Below the pieces are notes generated by a model that was given only the letters and a program-made list of their open reading frames with translations, searched no databases and was not told the origin of the DNA. A stretch of DNA of 64,000 bases from Lewinellaceae bacterium (GTDB lineage Bacteria > Bacteroidota > Bacteroidia > Chitinophagales > Saprospiraceae): assembly GCA_020636075.1 (NCBI GenBank), contig JACJYO010000005.1:496001-560000 (forward strand), in the 5' to 3' direction. The position numbers and the translations under genes are program-made. Below are positions 1 to 8,634 of this stretch, piece by piece. Each line of letters opens with the position of its first letter. Positions within the stretch are counted from its first letter, which is position 1.

Positions 1-2
1 CA

Positions 3-125
3 ACTATTCATTTGACTAGAAAAAGAACTATTGAGATTGAGGTGAGTCCTATCTTTCAGTGGACAAAAACAATCTTTTTAGAGTTATATAGCAAGCCAAT
101 TAGGGTTGCTTTTGTGATATATTAA
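3..125 (+). CDS. C-terminal end of a protein cut by the window edge
   Basis: About 40 codons are open from the window edge to a TAA at 123-125. The tail contains the string EVSPIFQWTK followed by a short aromatic end. This loosely recalls the V-x-L-S-x-I-F-x-W-Y segment near the end of DUF547 proteins, but the match is too short to name. The DNA is AT-rich like the decayed stretch that follows, so this could equally be part of the same degenerating region. Start and function cannot be judged from this window. Confidence 0.3.
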   Translation, partial: TIHLTRKRTIEIEVSPIFQWTKTIFLELYSKPIRVAFVIY

Positions 126-133
126 TAACCTAG

Positions 134-679
134 ATGGATGAAACACTTAATAGGAATTTTATTGGTGTTGCAATAGCAAATTATTGCACCTGTCAAACAG
201 ACCATATCCATCTTGAATGGAGTAAATATTCATTAAGAGATTTTATCAAAATTCTTTAAATTCCCTTTTGAGGAAGACCAGTATTAAGATTTGTAGTGTA
301 GTTAATTGCAAACAGATTGATGAAGAAATTAAATACACTTCATACAATCACTTATTGCGTGATACAAGAACTTGAATTGCATTTTATCGAGTAACAACTT
401 TTGTGCACAAATTCCGATATTCCAAACTACATGAAGTTGTATATCTCAATCATTGTCTTAATTGGCGATGCTTAAATGTTGTTGACAGCAGAATTTCTGT
501 AACTTGTCCTAATGGCTGGTATATCTGTGATTTATGTAACAACTGTGCTCGCAAGTCAAATTGGAAAAACGACTTGCTAACTTAATAACTAATAATGCTA
601 TCAATCCTAACCAACCTAAGACATCAGAAGTAAAATATCAAGTTGATAATCAACTTGGGCATGGAGAGAAGAAGAATTA
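134..679 (+). pseudogene. Decayed accessory gene with a cysteine-rich tail
   Basis: No single frame stays open here, but protein-like pieces follow one another in different plus-strand frames. An ATG-started piece of 41 codons at 134-259 is followed by a piece with VVNCKQIDEEIKYTSY. A third piece (403-585) carries CPNGWYICDLCNNC, a C-x7-C-x2-C-x2-C pattern that suggests a zinc knuckle. The next frame continues as LEKRLANLITNN and ends near QLGHGEKKN at 679. The break between the last two lies near 560-570 and looks like a one-base frameshift. The layout of knuckle, then RLxNL, then GH-x-E resembles the tail of some large accessory helicase or nuclease proteins; that family link is recalled, not tested. 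The stretch is much AT-richer than the genes after 1100. Confidence 0.4.
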
Positions 680-781
680 ATTACAAAACAGGAGAAGAAT
701 CAATGAATAACACCCGCTGGCCCAACGTTGGGTCCCGTCAGCCCACCCCTCACTCTGCTGGCCCAAAGTGAAATTTCATCT

Positions 782-1000
782 GAACCACGATTGCGCTGTG
801 AGCGTTTGCAACGCGACATGCGTCAACAAATCTCGACTTTCGATACCAACCGTTAACTATGCCGTGATGCTATAGTTGTTTGAATATTGCAGCAGGTTAT
901 GTTGTTGGTATTCCTGAGACATGTGGTTGCTTTTTTATCCCAAGTCAGAGACTTGTTTCAATCGTGTCGCTTGCAAACGCTCACGAGCAGATTGTGATTA
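782..1000. repeat. Inverted-repeat element in a gene-free stretch (683-1103)
   Basis: Two arms of about 35 bases face each other. The left arm is 782-817 and the right arm 965-1000. They share a perfect 14-base core, GTGAGCGTTTGCAA, when one is reverse-complemented, with scattered mismatches outside it. The 147 bases between them contain no convincing ORF. The outer part of the arms (AACCAC.AT / AGATTGTGATTA) is the same motif as the hairpin at 2307-2350, so this is probably a dispersed intergenic repeat (REP or MITE-like). Nothing else is seen in the 420 bases between the decayed gene and the end of the DUF6340 gene. Confidence 0.55.
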
Positions 1001-1103
1001 GTATACGTCAACGGTAGAGTGTAGGCTGAACAGCATTGGCAAGACGCCAAATAGTTTCTAAACTCCGGCACCCTTTGGTCCTTAGCCGTCAGCCCCCCAC
1101 CCA

Positions 1104-2162
1104 TCACACCTTCTTCCTCATCTGTTCCTCCACCCTTTCCGCATCATACTGCCGCCGCCGGATGACATCAATATACGCGCGCGCTTTTTTGTTGCCGTAT
1201 TGGGTCCAGGCTTTTTCGGCCCATTCGAGGGCCAGATCGAGGCTGCCTTTCACCTCGGCCACGACGGCCATGTTGTAGGCGGCCCGTCCGGCGGCTTTTG
1301 GGTTGTCCGATGCCGTTGCTTCGATTTTTTTCCAGATTTCCGCCGCGCGATCCCAGTTGTTCGCCTGGGCAAACCGGTTTGCCTCCGCCATTTGTGTGGA
1401 AAACCCTTTGGCTTTGGTGTAATACTGGCGTTTGACCGACACATACACCGGAGCAATGCGCATGCCGTATTCCTGGCCGACGGCAAAAGCGACTTTGCGC
1501 GTCACGGAAACTTGCGACGGCAAGCCGGATTCGGCGCTCCGTTCGGTGCTCCCGGTATGCTGGTTTTCCAGAAAATCGTCCGTCACCACCTCATCAAAAA
1601 TCTTTTTCGACGCCGGATCGTAAAAACGCCAACCCATACGCACGGCGGTGCGCATATTGGACACGTAATCGGTGAGGATAGTGGTAGTGCCGTCCTTGTT
1701 TTTCTTTTTGGACTGCCGCATGCGGGTACTGGTGTTATTGTCGGAATCAAACGATTCAATGGCAACTACCGCGTCGGCGCTGTATTCGCCGCAGATTTTT
1801 TCGATCTCGGCCCAGGGCAGGGGCGTCGGCAGGTTTACCCCGGCTTTGCTGCCAGTCATTTCCACGTTGGTGGAGATCACCTTGAACCTGGGCGTGCGCT
1901 GCAAGGCGTCGGTCAAGCCCCGTACCGCCTCCTCGCGGCTGCGCCGGTCCTGGCCGATCGCTTCGCCGGTAAACAGGCCTTCCAATACGTTCAGCCAACC
2001 GTTGGAGGGCTTGCTGCGGTCGATCACGGCAATTTTGGCGATATGGTCCGGGACTTTGAATTGTGCCGGTTGCAACACCGTCAGGCTGGTAGACCGGGTA
2101 CAGGCCGACGACAGGGCCAAAATGCCCGAAAGGGTAACGGCAGTTAATACATGCATGCGCAT
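1104..2162 (-). CDS. DUF6340-type lipoprotein with a TPR-like tail
   Basis: A 352-residue protein with a clear lipoprotein signal: a hydrophobic leader followed by LSSAC, with Cys21 as the lipidated residue. It should sit in the cell envelope. The body (about 35-240) begins with HIAKIAVIDRS and contains the ADAVVAIESFDSD stretch typical of the Bacteroidota DUF6340 family. Residues about 260-335 are helical and alanine-rich and read like one or two TPR units, e.g. NWDRAAEIWKKI and LDLALEWAEKAW. The role of the family is unknown; repeats of this kind usually bind other proteins. The gene stands alone on the minus strand, divergent from the secreted protein at 2440. The opposite-strand ORF covering it is a shadow. 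Confidence 0.8.
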   Translation of the reverse strand: MRMHVLTAVTLSGILALSSACTRSTSLTVLQPAQFKVPDHIAKIAVIDRSKPSNGWLNVLEGLFTGEAIGQDRRSREEAVRGLTDALQRTPRFKVISTNVEMTGSKAGVNLPTPLPWAEIEKICGEYSADAVVAIESFDSDNNTSTRMRQSKKKNKDGTTTILTDYVSNMRTAVRMGWRFYDPASKKIFDEVVTDDFLENQHTGSTERSAESGLPSQVSVTRKVAFAVGQEYGMRIAPVYVSVKRQYYTKAKGFSTQMAEANRFAQANNWDRAAEIWKKIEATASDNPKAAGRAAYNMAVVAEVKGSLDLALEWAEKAWTQYGNKKARAYIDVIRRRQYDAERVEEQMRKKV

Positions 2163-2306
2163 AATGTTTAAATTTAGATGATGGAGCGATGGGTTTCGGA
2201 TAACGGGTAAAATTCGCGGATTTTCCGGAAAATTGTGTTTGGAAGTTAAGCACGCGTTTTATGCTTTTTTGGGCCTGCCGGCCCAACATGTACAGAATTT
2301 CATCCC

Positions 2307-2350
2307 AACCACAGTCTGTGCGTTGCAACGCTCTCTAGCAGATTGTGGTT
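2307..2350. repeat. Hairpin repeat between divergent genes
   Basis: AACCACAGTCTG (2307-2318) pairs with CAGATTGTGGTT (2339-2350) over 12 positions, with one G-T pair. The loop TGCGTTGCAACGCTCTCTAG contains a smaller palindrome, GCGTTGCAACGC. The motif is shared with the element at 782-1000. It lies in the 277-base gap between the DUF6340 lipoprotein and the divergent secreted protein, so it is not in a terminator position. Confidence 0.6.
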
Positions 2351-2439
2351 AATTTTACTTTTCGCATACTTTGGACCAGCCAGGGACTGCATACGGGCAA
2401 TGTTCGAATTTCACGTTAACTTACAAATCTTCCAGACCA

Positions 2440-4074
2440 ATGCTCAAATCCCTCAATTTCCTGTTTGCCTTCCTGCCTGCAATTTGTTTGGCGCAGCCAA
2501 CATTCACCACCAGCCCGGCATTTGAAACAGGTAGTAAAAATCCCGTAAGCACGCGGGGAATATTTAAAACGGGTACTGATGACAACGTTCTTGTTGTGTA
2601 CCGTTCCACCAAAGTCGTTTCAAGTTTCACTGGCAAAAAGGAGTATAACACCTGGGCGGCTGATGTATTTACGCCCGATTTCGAGCGGTTGAAAAAGAAT
2701 GAACTGGAAAAACTGGAAATGCCCAACGGGGAGCCTGAGGATTATTGTTCGGCCGTATACTTTTCAGGGGCGCCCTGTCTGATCGCCCAGCAATACCACA
2801 AAAAGGAGAAAAAGATGCATGTATTTCGCTGTGCGATAAGTCCGGAAGGCAAAATTGCACCCGCGGTACAGATCGGAAGTTACCCGGCCCTACAAGTGCC
2901 GGACCTTTTTTCGGAGCTGGAATTTTACAGCAATCCGGACAGCACCGAACTGCTATCGGTCTTCATGCCTTCGAGTTGGCATTACCGGGACCCGGTTTCG
3001 TTTGTCACCTTTGATAAAAACTGGGAAGTGAAGCAATCCGGTACGTTTAACCTGCCGAAACGGGGGCTCGATGTGCATGTCAAAAACCCGTATATCGACA
3101 CCGACAGCGCCGTCTGGATGCCGGCCTGGACGGAGCTGCCCAAAGGCGGCGGCATAAAGCAGGAAATCTGGATTTGGCAAAACCCCGAATCGGAGCCGGA
3201 AAGCATAGATTTGAAACTGGATGATGAGAAATTGATCACGGATATTAAAATCACCCGTGCCGAAACAGCCGGCATGCTTTACATAGCAGGTACCTATACA
3301 AAGGCTACAAAAAAAGCCCTGAAATCCGTTCCGCGACTGGGTTCGCATCATGCCCAAGGCGTGTTTTGTATAAAGCTGGAGGCAAAGACCCGCTCGATCC
3401 AATCCGTATTTATGGCGCCGTTTACCCTGGCTACACTCAAATTCTGGGGGGTAGACGCGAAGGAATTTTCCAAAGGTTCGGGCATACAATTACTTTCCAC
3501 AGAAGAAGTCATTCCACAAGGGGATGGTAGTGTAGTGCTTTTTTTGGAACAGGCCTTTGTGAGTATGCCCTCCTACAATGCGCTATCCCGTCCCGGTAAC
3601 ACGCAATTTTATTCAGTTAATGCTCCAAGCAGAGAGCACCTTGGCTCCGCGTTGGTATTACAATTTGGGCCGGATGGTGCGCTCAAGACCGAATCCATCG
3701 TTAAAAAACGGCTCAAGGCCTTTGTGGACAGTGGTGTCGGGCATCGTATATTTAATGTTCAAAAAAACACCCTGCTCCTGTTCAACAATCATATTGACAA
3801 TATCACAGAGCCGGCTTCGCGCTATTCTTTTTTGAAAACATGCTTTGTAACAGGCTCTATAGGCGACTTGATGGATCAGTTGGGCGCTATTACCGCCATG
3901 CATTTTCTGGATGCGCAGGGGAAAACGGAATCAAAAATGGTATTCAATTTCAACGATACGAAGTATTGGTTCAATCCCTCGGCCTGCATGCAGGTCGGCC
4001 CGGCGCGTTATCTCGTGGGCTGCGATGGCCCTGAGGGGAAGTTTGGCCTGTTGCGAATTGATATGCCGGAGTAG
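2440..4074 (+). CDS. Secreted protein of unknown function (544 aa)
   Basis: The ATG at 2440 gives a good Sec signal, MLKSLNFLFAFLPAICLAQP, with cleavage expected near residue 19. An upstream in-frame start at 2371 would put 23 polar residues in front of it and is less likely. The mature protein has no motif I can name. It alternates short strands and loops and is rich in Trp and aromatic residues, e.g. KQEIWIWQNPESEPE, as in beta-propeller or beta-sandwich extracellular proteins. There is no lipobox, no obvious membrane segment and no T9SS sorting tail, so a periplasmic location is likely. It is monocistronic; the Crp-type gene begins 135 bases downstream. Confidence 0.7.
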   Translation: MLKSLNFLFAFLPAICLAQPTFTTSPAFETGSKNPVSTRGIFKTGTDDNVLVVYRSTKVVSSFTGKKEYNTWAADVFTPDFERLKKNELEKLEMPNGEPEDYCSAVYFSGAPCLIAQQYHKKEKKMHVFRCAISPEGKIAPAVQIGSYPALQVPDLFSELEFYSNPDSTELLSVFMPSSWHYRDPVSFVTFDKNWEVKQSGTFNLPKRGLDVHVKNPYIDTDSAVWMPAWTELPKGGGIKQEIWIWQNPESEPESIDLKLDDEKLITDIKITRAETAGMLYIAGTYTKATKKALKSVPRLGSHHAQGVFCIKLEAKTRSIQSVFMAPFTLATLKFWGVDAKEFSKGSGIQLLSTEEVIPQGDGSVVLFLEQAFVSMPSYNALSRPGNTQFYSVNAPSREHLGSALVLQFGPDGALKTESIVKKRLKAFVDSGVGHRIFNVQKNTLLLFNNHIDNITEPASRYSFLKTCFVTGSIGDLMDQLGAITAMHFLDAQGKTESKMVFNFNDTKYWFNPSACMQVGPARYLVGCDGPEGKFGLLRIDMPE

Positions 4075-4209
4075 CGGCTGTGTTCTCCAAAATCTTCGGA
4101 CTTTAAACAGCTGCCCGGCGGATTTATCCACCACCAATAAACCGCCAAACACCTCTGAAAACCCGTTAGCACATGCACGACCCACTTTCTGTAACAACCA
4201 CACCACGCC

Positions 4210-4773
4210 ATGGAAGGCTTCCTGCAAGCATTTAACCGGCTTTCGCCGCATACCGACGCCGCCCGGCACGACCTGCTGGGTTGTTTGCGGTCGAGGTCTT
4301 TTGAAAAAGGGGATTGCCTGCTTCGGAGCGGCGCGATTTGCCGGAACCTGTACTTCCTGGACAGCGGGCTGGTGAAAACCTGTTTCACGACCAGCGACAA
4401 AGAATTTATCATGCGTTTTTTCCCCGAAAACAACCTGTTTACGGTGCTCGACAGTTTTACCACCCAAGCACCGACCTTCTACGAAATTGTGGCCCTGGAG
4501 CCGACTACCGTAACCTGCATCGAACAAGCCGAACTGGAGGTACTATGCCGGAAACACCACTGCACCGAAACCGCCTTCCGCAAACTGCTGGCTTTTGCCA
4601 CGGTGAACATGATGAAACGCATCAGTGAAATGCTGGAGGAAAATGCCACCGAGCGGTACAAGCATTTTCTGAAAGACCAGGGGGCGCTGCTCCAGCGGAT
4701 CAGCCTGGGCGATCTGGCCAATTACCTGGGCATCACCCAGGTGTCGCTGAGCAGGATTCGGAGTAAGAAATGA
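4210..4773 (+). CDS. Crp/Fnr-family transcriptional regulator
   Basis: 187 residues, the usual length for Bacteroidota members of this family. Residues about 20-110 form a cyclic-nucleotide-binding beta-roll (FEKGDCLLRSG, LYFLDSGLVKTCF, FFPENNLF). Residues about 150-185 are the C-terminal helix-turn-helix, with LGDLANYLGITQVSLSRIRS as the recognition unit. The canonical cAMP phosphate-binding Arg-Ser pair is not evident, so it may sense another ligand or a protein state. It heads a plus-strand run of five genes: HXXEE protein (66 bases on), CPBP protein (4 bases), outer-membrane protein (65 bases) and Acg-type oxidoreductase (4 bases). The spacing suggests it controls this set. Confidence 0.85.
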   Translation: MEGFLQAFNRLSPHTDAARHDLLGCLRSRSFEKGDCLLRSGAICRNLYFLDSGLVKTCFTTSDKEFIMRFFPENNLFTVLDSFTTQAPTFYEIVALEPTTVTCIEQAELEVLCRKHHCTETAFRKLLAFATVNMMKRISEMLEENATERYKHFLKDQGALLQRISLGDLANYLGITQVSLSRIRSKK

Positions 4774-4839
4774 TTATTTATCATTTGTAAAAAGAACCCA
4801 CGGTACCCCGGCTGAACTTTGTGGCATAAAAAAAAACTT

Positions 4840-5496
4840 ATGCCAACTTCAAAATTAGTTCAACGCTTCAGCCTGCTTATTGTAGGCACTTTTTGCATCC
4901 TGGCACCGGTTGCCGGGTACCTCAAAATCGGGCTTCCCCCGGTCATCATTATCGGAGGCTCGGCCTTTATCGGTTTTTTCTTCTGGTATTTCACCTACCT
5001 TAAAAAACCGACGAACCCTTCGGTGATCCTGCCGCTTTTCGTTCTGACCGTGGCTGCCCTGCAAATTCACATTGTGGAGGAATACCTCACGGGTTTCGGA
5101 CCGGCAATGAGCCGCCTGTTCAATATTCCCTGGACGGAGCAGGGCTTCGTGATCGTCTTTGCCCTGGTGGGGCCCACCCTCTACACCCTGACCACGCTCG
5201 GGCTGTATTACCGGGTGCCGGTTGCGGGTTTTATTGCCTGGTTTATTTTTATCGGGCCCGGCTTTGCCGAATTCACGCACTTCATTTTTCCCTTGCTCCA
5301 ACCCAATCTGGAGCCTGAAAACCTCAGCGCGATCACCCAGGTCATCAATGGGACGGAGATTGCCAACATGCCCAATTATTACTACAAATCGACCGGGCAA
5401 TACTACTTCTCCGGGATGTGGACGGCCTTGCTGCCCATGATACCGGGTACCTATGCCATCTATCGCCTGACCAGAGACCACCTGCGGAATAAATAA
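4840..5496 (+). CDS. HXXEE-domain membrane protein
   Basis: 218 residues and largely hydrophobic, with about six to seven membrane segments. The HXXEE signature is present as H77-I-V-E80-E81 after a transmembrane stretch. A second conserved-looking group lies in a later helix (E144-F-T-H147). The conserved His/Glu residues sitting inside membrane helices suggest a metal site or proton-linked chemistry, but the biochemical role of HXXEE proteins is not established. ATG 4840 is preferred over a TTG at 4819. The stop is 4 bases before the CPBP gene, so the two are almost certainly co-transcribed and possibly translationally coupled. Confidence 0.75.
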   Translation: MPTSKLVQRFSLLIVGTFCILAPVAGYLKIGLPPVIIIGGSAFIGFFFWYFTYLKKPTNPSVILPLFVLTVAALQIHIVEEYLTGFGPAMSRLFNIPWTEQGFVIVFALVGPTLYTLTTLGLYYRVPVAGFIAWFIFIGPGFAEFTHFIFPLLQPNLEPENLSAITQVINGTEIANMPNYYYKSTGQYYFSGMWTALLPMIPGTYAIYRLTRDHLRNK

Positions 5497-5500
5497 GCGC

Positions 5501-6286
5501 ATGAAAGCAACGCTAAAAATGCCGGCGTTCAGCGTCCGATTATACGGTGTTTTTATTGCCGTCTTTTTGGAAATGCATGGTTTGGGCAGGCTGTTCATCA
5601 ACTTGCCTTACCTGCTGAACGCCGGCCTCACATCGGGTACGGTCCTGTTGAGCTTGCTGCTGCTTTACCACCGGAGCGCCGGCAAAACACGCCTTGCGGC
5701 GATCCGGGGCATTGGCCTGGGGAAAACCGGGTTTGCAAACCTGGTTCCGGGACTTGCTCTTTCCGTGTTGTTGCTCCTGTTTTATCCGGTGCTCGGATGG
5801 TTCTTGCACACGCCGATCCAAATGGCCGATGCCGGGCTGTTGAATCTGGCCGGCCTGTTCCTCACCGGCGGGCTTATGGAGGAAGCCGTTTTTCGAGGCT
5901 TTTTATTCGGAAGCCTGCGCCGGCGCGGAAGTTTTCGCCGGGCGGCGCTGGAGTCGATGGTTGGTTTTGCCTTGGTGCATTTGCTGCTTTTCCTGTACCT
6001 GGACTGGCCTATTGCGCTGCTGTCGACCATACTGGCCACAGGAATTTCTATTCCCCTGGCCTATTTATACGAAAAGGCTGGAAATACAATCTGGGGCGCC
6101 GCACTGGTGCATGCCAGTATTCGAACAATCGGCCTGGTTTTTACCACCACGGAACCACAGTATCAGACGCTTGCCCTGGCCTGGATGGGGGTGTGCCTGT
6201 TGGTTCCCTGGCTGGTGTTGCTGTTTGATGCAAATTTCCGGAAACTATGGTCTGCAAAACCCGGTGCACAGCCGGGCCTTGTATAA
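5501..6286 (+). CDS. CPBP-family intramembrane glutamic endopeptidase-like protein
   Basis: 261 residues with around eight membrane helices. The three CPBP/Rce1 motifs can be located: E127-E128-x3-R132 in LMEEAVFRG, F156-x3-H160 in FALVHLLLF, and H204 in ALVHASIRT. Motif 3 usually reads H-x3-N; here the fourth position after H204 is Arg208, which may alter or abolish proteolysis. Family members process prenylated or small secreted peptides, or act in self-immunity. No small peptide precursor is visible next to it. The ATG lies 4 bases after the HXXEE stop, inside the Crp-HXXEE-CPBP-OMP-Acg cluster. Confidence 0.8.
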   Translation: MKATLKMPAFSVRLYGVFIAVFLEMHGLGRLFINLPYLLNAGLTSGTVLLSLLLLYHRSAGKTRLAAIRGIGLGKTGFANLVPGLALSVLLLLFYPVLGWFLHTPIQMADAGLLNLAGLFLTGGLMEEAVFRGFLFGSLRRRGSFRRAALESMVGFALVHLLLFLYLDWPIALLSTILATGISIPLAYLYEKAGNTIWGAALVHASIRTIGLVFTTTEPQYQTLALAWMGVCLLVPWLVLLFDANFRKLWSAKPGAQPGLV

Positions 6287-6351
6287 CTGTTTTCTATCTG
6301 GAACACTATTTTTTTCTATAAAAACCGGCTTCATTCAAATCTTAAATCAAA

Positions 6352-6912
6352 ATGAAAAAATCACTTTTTTTATTCGCCATGCTTTTTTCCTTATCAGTAT
6401 TTGGCCAAACGGAACAAGCGCCACACCCCTCCTCTATCGGCCTCGAAGCAGACGTATTGCCGTATATCACCGGTGGCTATTACGGTTCTGTCTGGTATGC
6501 GCGCGACCACCTGCGCTACCGGGCCGTTTATACAAAACTGACCACGCCGGAGTTCATGCTTTCGGAAGGCTTTGCCAATAATAAAATGCGGGTGTACACC
6601 CTCCTGGTGGACTATTTCTTCAAACCCTCGGTGGACAAATGGTGGGTAGGCGCCGGCTTCGAATACTGGGACGCGCAAATACAAACCGACCAAAAACTAA
6701 CGACGGCCAATTACAATACCGTTGTGTTTACCGTTGGCGGTGGGCATGTCTGGAAATTTTACAGGAACTTTTACCTCAATCCCTGGGCGGCACTGCACCT
6801 GCGTGTTGCCGGCGACACGGAAGTGCCGGTAGATGAGCGGGTGTTTGAACCGGCCTTGTTTATTCCGGAAGGCTCCCTTAAAATTGGCTGGTACTTTAAC
6901 CAAAAAAAGTAG
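6352..6912 (+). CDS. Small outer-membrane beta-barrel-like protein
   Basis: 186 residues with a clean signal peptide, MKKSLFLFAMLFSLSVFGQ. The rest alternates aromatic and small residues in strand-length runs and ends in an aromatic-rich strand (LKIGWYFNQKK), as in an eight-stranded barrel. Examples are SIGLEADVLPYITGGYYGSVWY and WWVGAGFEYWD. No family name can be given. It lies between the CPBP protein (65 bases upstream) and the Acg-type oxidoreductase (4 bases downstream), so it belongs to the same transcript. Membership of that operon is the only clue to its job. Confidence 0.65.
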   Translation: MKKSLFLFAMLFSLSVFGQTEQAPHPSSIGLEADVLPYITGGYYGSVWYARDHLRYRAVYTKLTTPEFMLSEGFANNKMRVYTLLVDYFFKPSVDKWWVGAGFEYWDAQIQTDQKLTTANYNTVVFTVGGGHVWKFYRNFYLNPWAALHLRVAGDTEVPVDERVFEPALFIPEGSLKIGWYFNQKK

Positions 6913-6916
6913 AGCC

Positions 6917-8041
6917 ATGTACAGAAGGAAGTTTTTAGCAATTGCCGGTGCCTCGGTCGTCGTTGCGGGGGGAGCAGGTTATCTCCTGAGCGACAGGCAC
7001 CATGTTGTCCGGTCCGATTTTCCCCGGGACGCGGGGTGGAAGTTGCCTTTGAAGCCGCAGGAAGAGGCAATTCTCTACCTCGCGTCGCTGGCGCCCAGTG
7101 GCCACAATACACAGCCCTGGATAGTAAAATACCTGGCGCCTTTTCACTGGATCATCGGAAACGACCGGAGCAAATGGTTGCCCGCCGTCGATCCGACGCA
7201 ACGGGAAACGATTTTGTCTATCGGCGCTTTTTTGCAGAACCTGGAGTATGCGGCCAATAGTTTTGGTTACCGTTGCACCTTTTCGCTGTTGGCCGCCGAC
7301 AACCAGTCGGAAGATATCGTGGAGCTTGTTCTGAAAAAAACGGGTACCCAGCCTGTGTTTGATGTGGACAAAATCAGGATGCGCAGAACAGTGCGCTCCA
7401 ACTACAAGTCTGAACCAATAAAAAAAGAACACCTGGACGACTTGATGGCCGGGGAGGCCGACGCGTTTCAGTTTGTCCCCCGGGGCGCAAGGGAATACCA
7501 GTGGCTGAACGAGCAAACCATCGAAGCCAACCGCCGGCAGGCCTACCGCGATGATGCCCAATCAGAGTTGGCGGACTGGATGCGGTTTTCGCGAAAAGAT
7601 GCGCAAACGCATTGCGACGGGCTCACCACCGCCAGCATGGAAATAACGGGAATCCCAGGCTGGGTGCTCCGGAATTTTTATTCAAAGGAAAATGTGCTGC
7701 GTCCGACATTCCGGGAGCAGGGTGTTGATAAAGTCAGGGCGCAGGTGCGCCAGTCTGGCGGCTGGCTGTTGCTCACCAGCAAGGACAGTTCGACCGCAGC
7801 GCTACTGGAGACCGGCAAACGGTTTCAGCGGATGTTGTTGCGGACGCGCGAAAAACGGCTGGCGGTGCACCCGATGACCCAAATCCTGGAGGAGGCGCCG
7901 CACCGGGATGCCCTGAAGCGCACAATCGAACTTTCCGACCCGGTGCAGTTTATATTGCGCATCGGGTATATAGACCGATATCCCGACCCGGTTTCGCTGC
8001 GGCGGCCGGTCGGGCATTTTCTGCGCGGGGTAGCGCGTTGA
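6917..8041 (+). CDS. Acg-family FMN-binding oxidoreductase (nitroreductase-like)
   Basis: The ATG at 6917 gives 374 residues, beginning MYRRKFLAIAGASVVVAGG, an N-terminal export or anchor segment resembling a Tat-like leader (basic residues, then a hydrophobic run). The signature S61-G-H-N-T-Q-P-W68 is the FMN-contact motif of the Acg subfamily of nitroreductase folds. A second half from about residue 150 repeats the fold in the usual pseudo-dimer way (MRRTVRSNYKSEP, GGWLLLTSKD). Acg-like proteins are thought to sequester or use flavin rather than reduce nitro compounds. It is the last gene of the five-gene cluster. An in-frame start at 6833 would overlap the previous gene and is rejected. 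Confidence 0.85.
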   Translation: MYRRKFLAIAGASVVVAGGAGYLLSDRHHVVRSDFPRDAGWKLPLKPQEEAILYLASLAPSGHNTQPWIVKYLAPFHWIIGNDRSKWLPAVDPTQRETILSIGAFLQNLEYAANSFGYRCTFSLLAADNQSEDIVELVLKKTGTQPVFDVDKIRMRRTVRSNYKSEPIKKEHLDDLMAGEADAFQFVPRGAREYQWLNEQTIEANRRQAYRDDAQSELADWMRFSRKDAQTHCDGLTTASMEITGIPGWVLRNFYSKENVLRPTFREQGVDKVRAQVRQSGGWLLLTSKDSSTAALLETGKRFQRMLLRTREKRLAVHPMTQILEEAPHRDALKRTIELSDPVQFILRIGYIDRYPDPVSLRRPVGHFLRGVAR

Positions 8042-8149
8042 AAGGTGGATTTTCGTGGGGAGATTGAATCATGCTAGCTATGGGCCTGAAAGCGTATTTT
8101 GGAATTCGTCCACAAGCGGGTCCGCCGGTGCCGGAAGCGCTTGCGTCAA

Positions 8150-8376
8150 AACCTACAATTCCAACGAAGCAACAAAATACGAACCGGTATCACTGATGAT
8201 CGTCAGCGTATGCTTCCGCGCCGGTACATTACGTCTATCCATTTCCGCCAGGCTCCAGGTGGCCAGCATCTCTTTTTTGGGTATATCGGTGAAAGCGGGC
8301 AGCACATGCACCCGGTAATTTTTCGAAAACCGTTTGTTGTTGATGTCTTCGTATGTCGCGGTAAACTGTAAATTCT
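8150..8376 (-). pseudogene. Truncated copy of the 3' end of the 9498-10361 gene
   Basis: These 227 bases match 9495-9722 in the same orientation with nine mismatches, about 96 percent identity. They encode the last 73 or so residues of the one-helix membrane protein at 9498-10361, with the same stop codon and no frameshift (NNKRFSKNYRVHVLPAF, TLTIISDTGSYFVASLEL). The match stops abruptly at 8376. Upstream on the minus strand the same frame stays open through unrelated sequence (8378 to about 8629), broken by one TAG at 8375-8377. There is no start for the conserved part. The copy and its parent bracket the metallopeptidase gene. Confidence 0.8.
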
Positions 8377-8634
8377 AGTTATTCGTCGCCGGCGCATTCC
8401 CGGCAGCGTTTACCCTGGTGGAGAGTATCCTTACACCCAAGGGCATTTTAATTGCCAAATACAAGCGCGCCCGGGAAGTTAAGACAGGTACTATGGGCGC
8501 TGATTGAACGTAAGATGTGACTAAGCCTGGCGCGGGAAATTGTTTATTGTCGGTGTGACTCGCAATAAGCACAGTATCGTCCCAAGCCACGTTACGTAGA
8601 GTATACCTATTTTTAAACCATAAATTAACCTGTT

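Noticed and set aside
1200..2147. Long plus-strand open frame of 315 codons opposite the DUF6340 gene
   Set aside because: It is a composition-driven shadow: it lacks a signal, motif or start context, while the minus strand has a complete lipoprotein.
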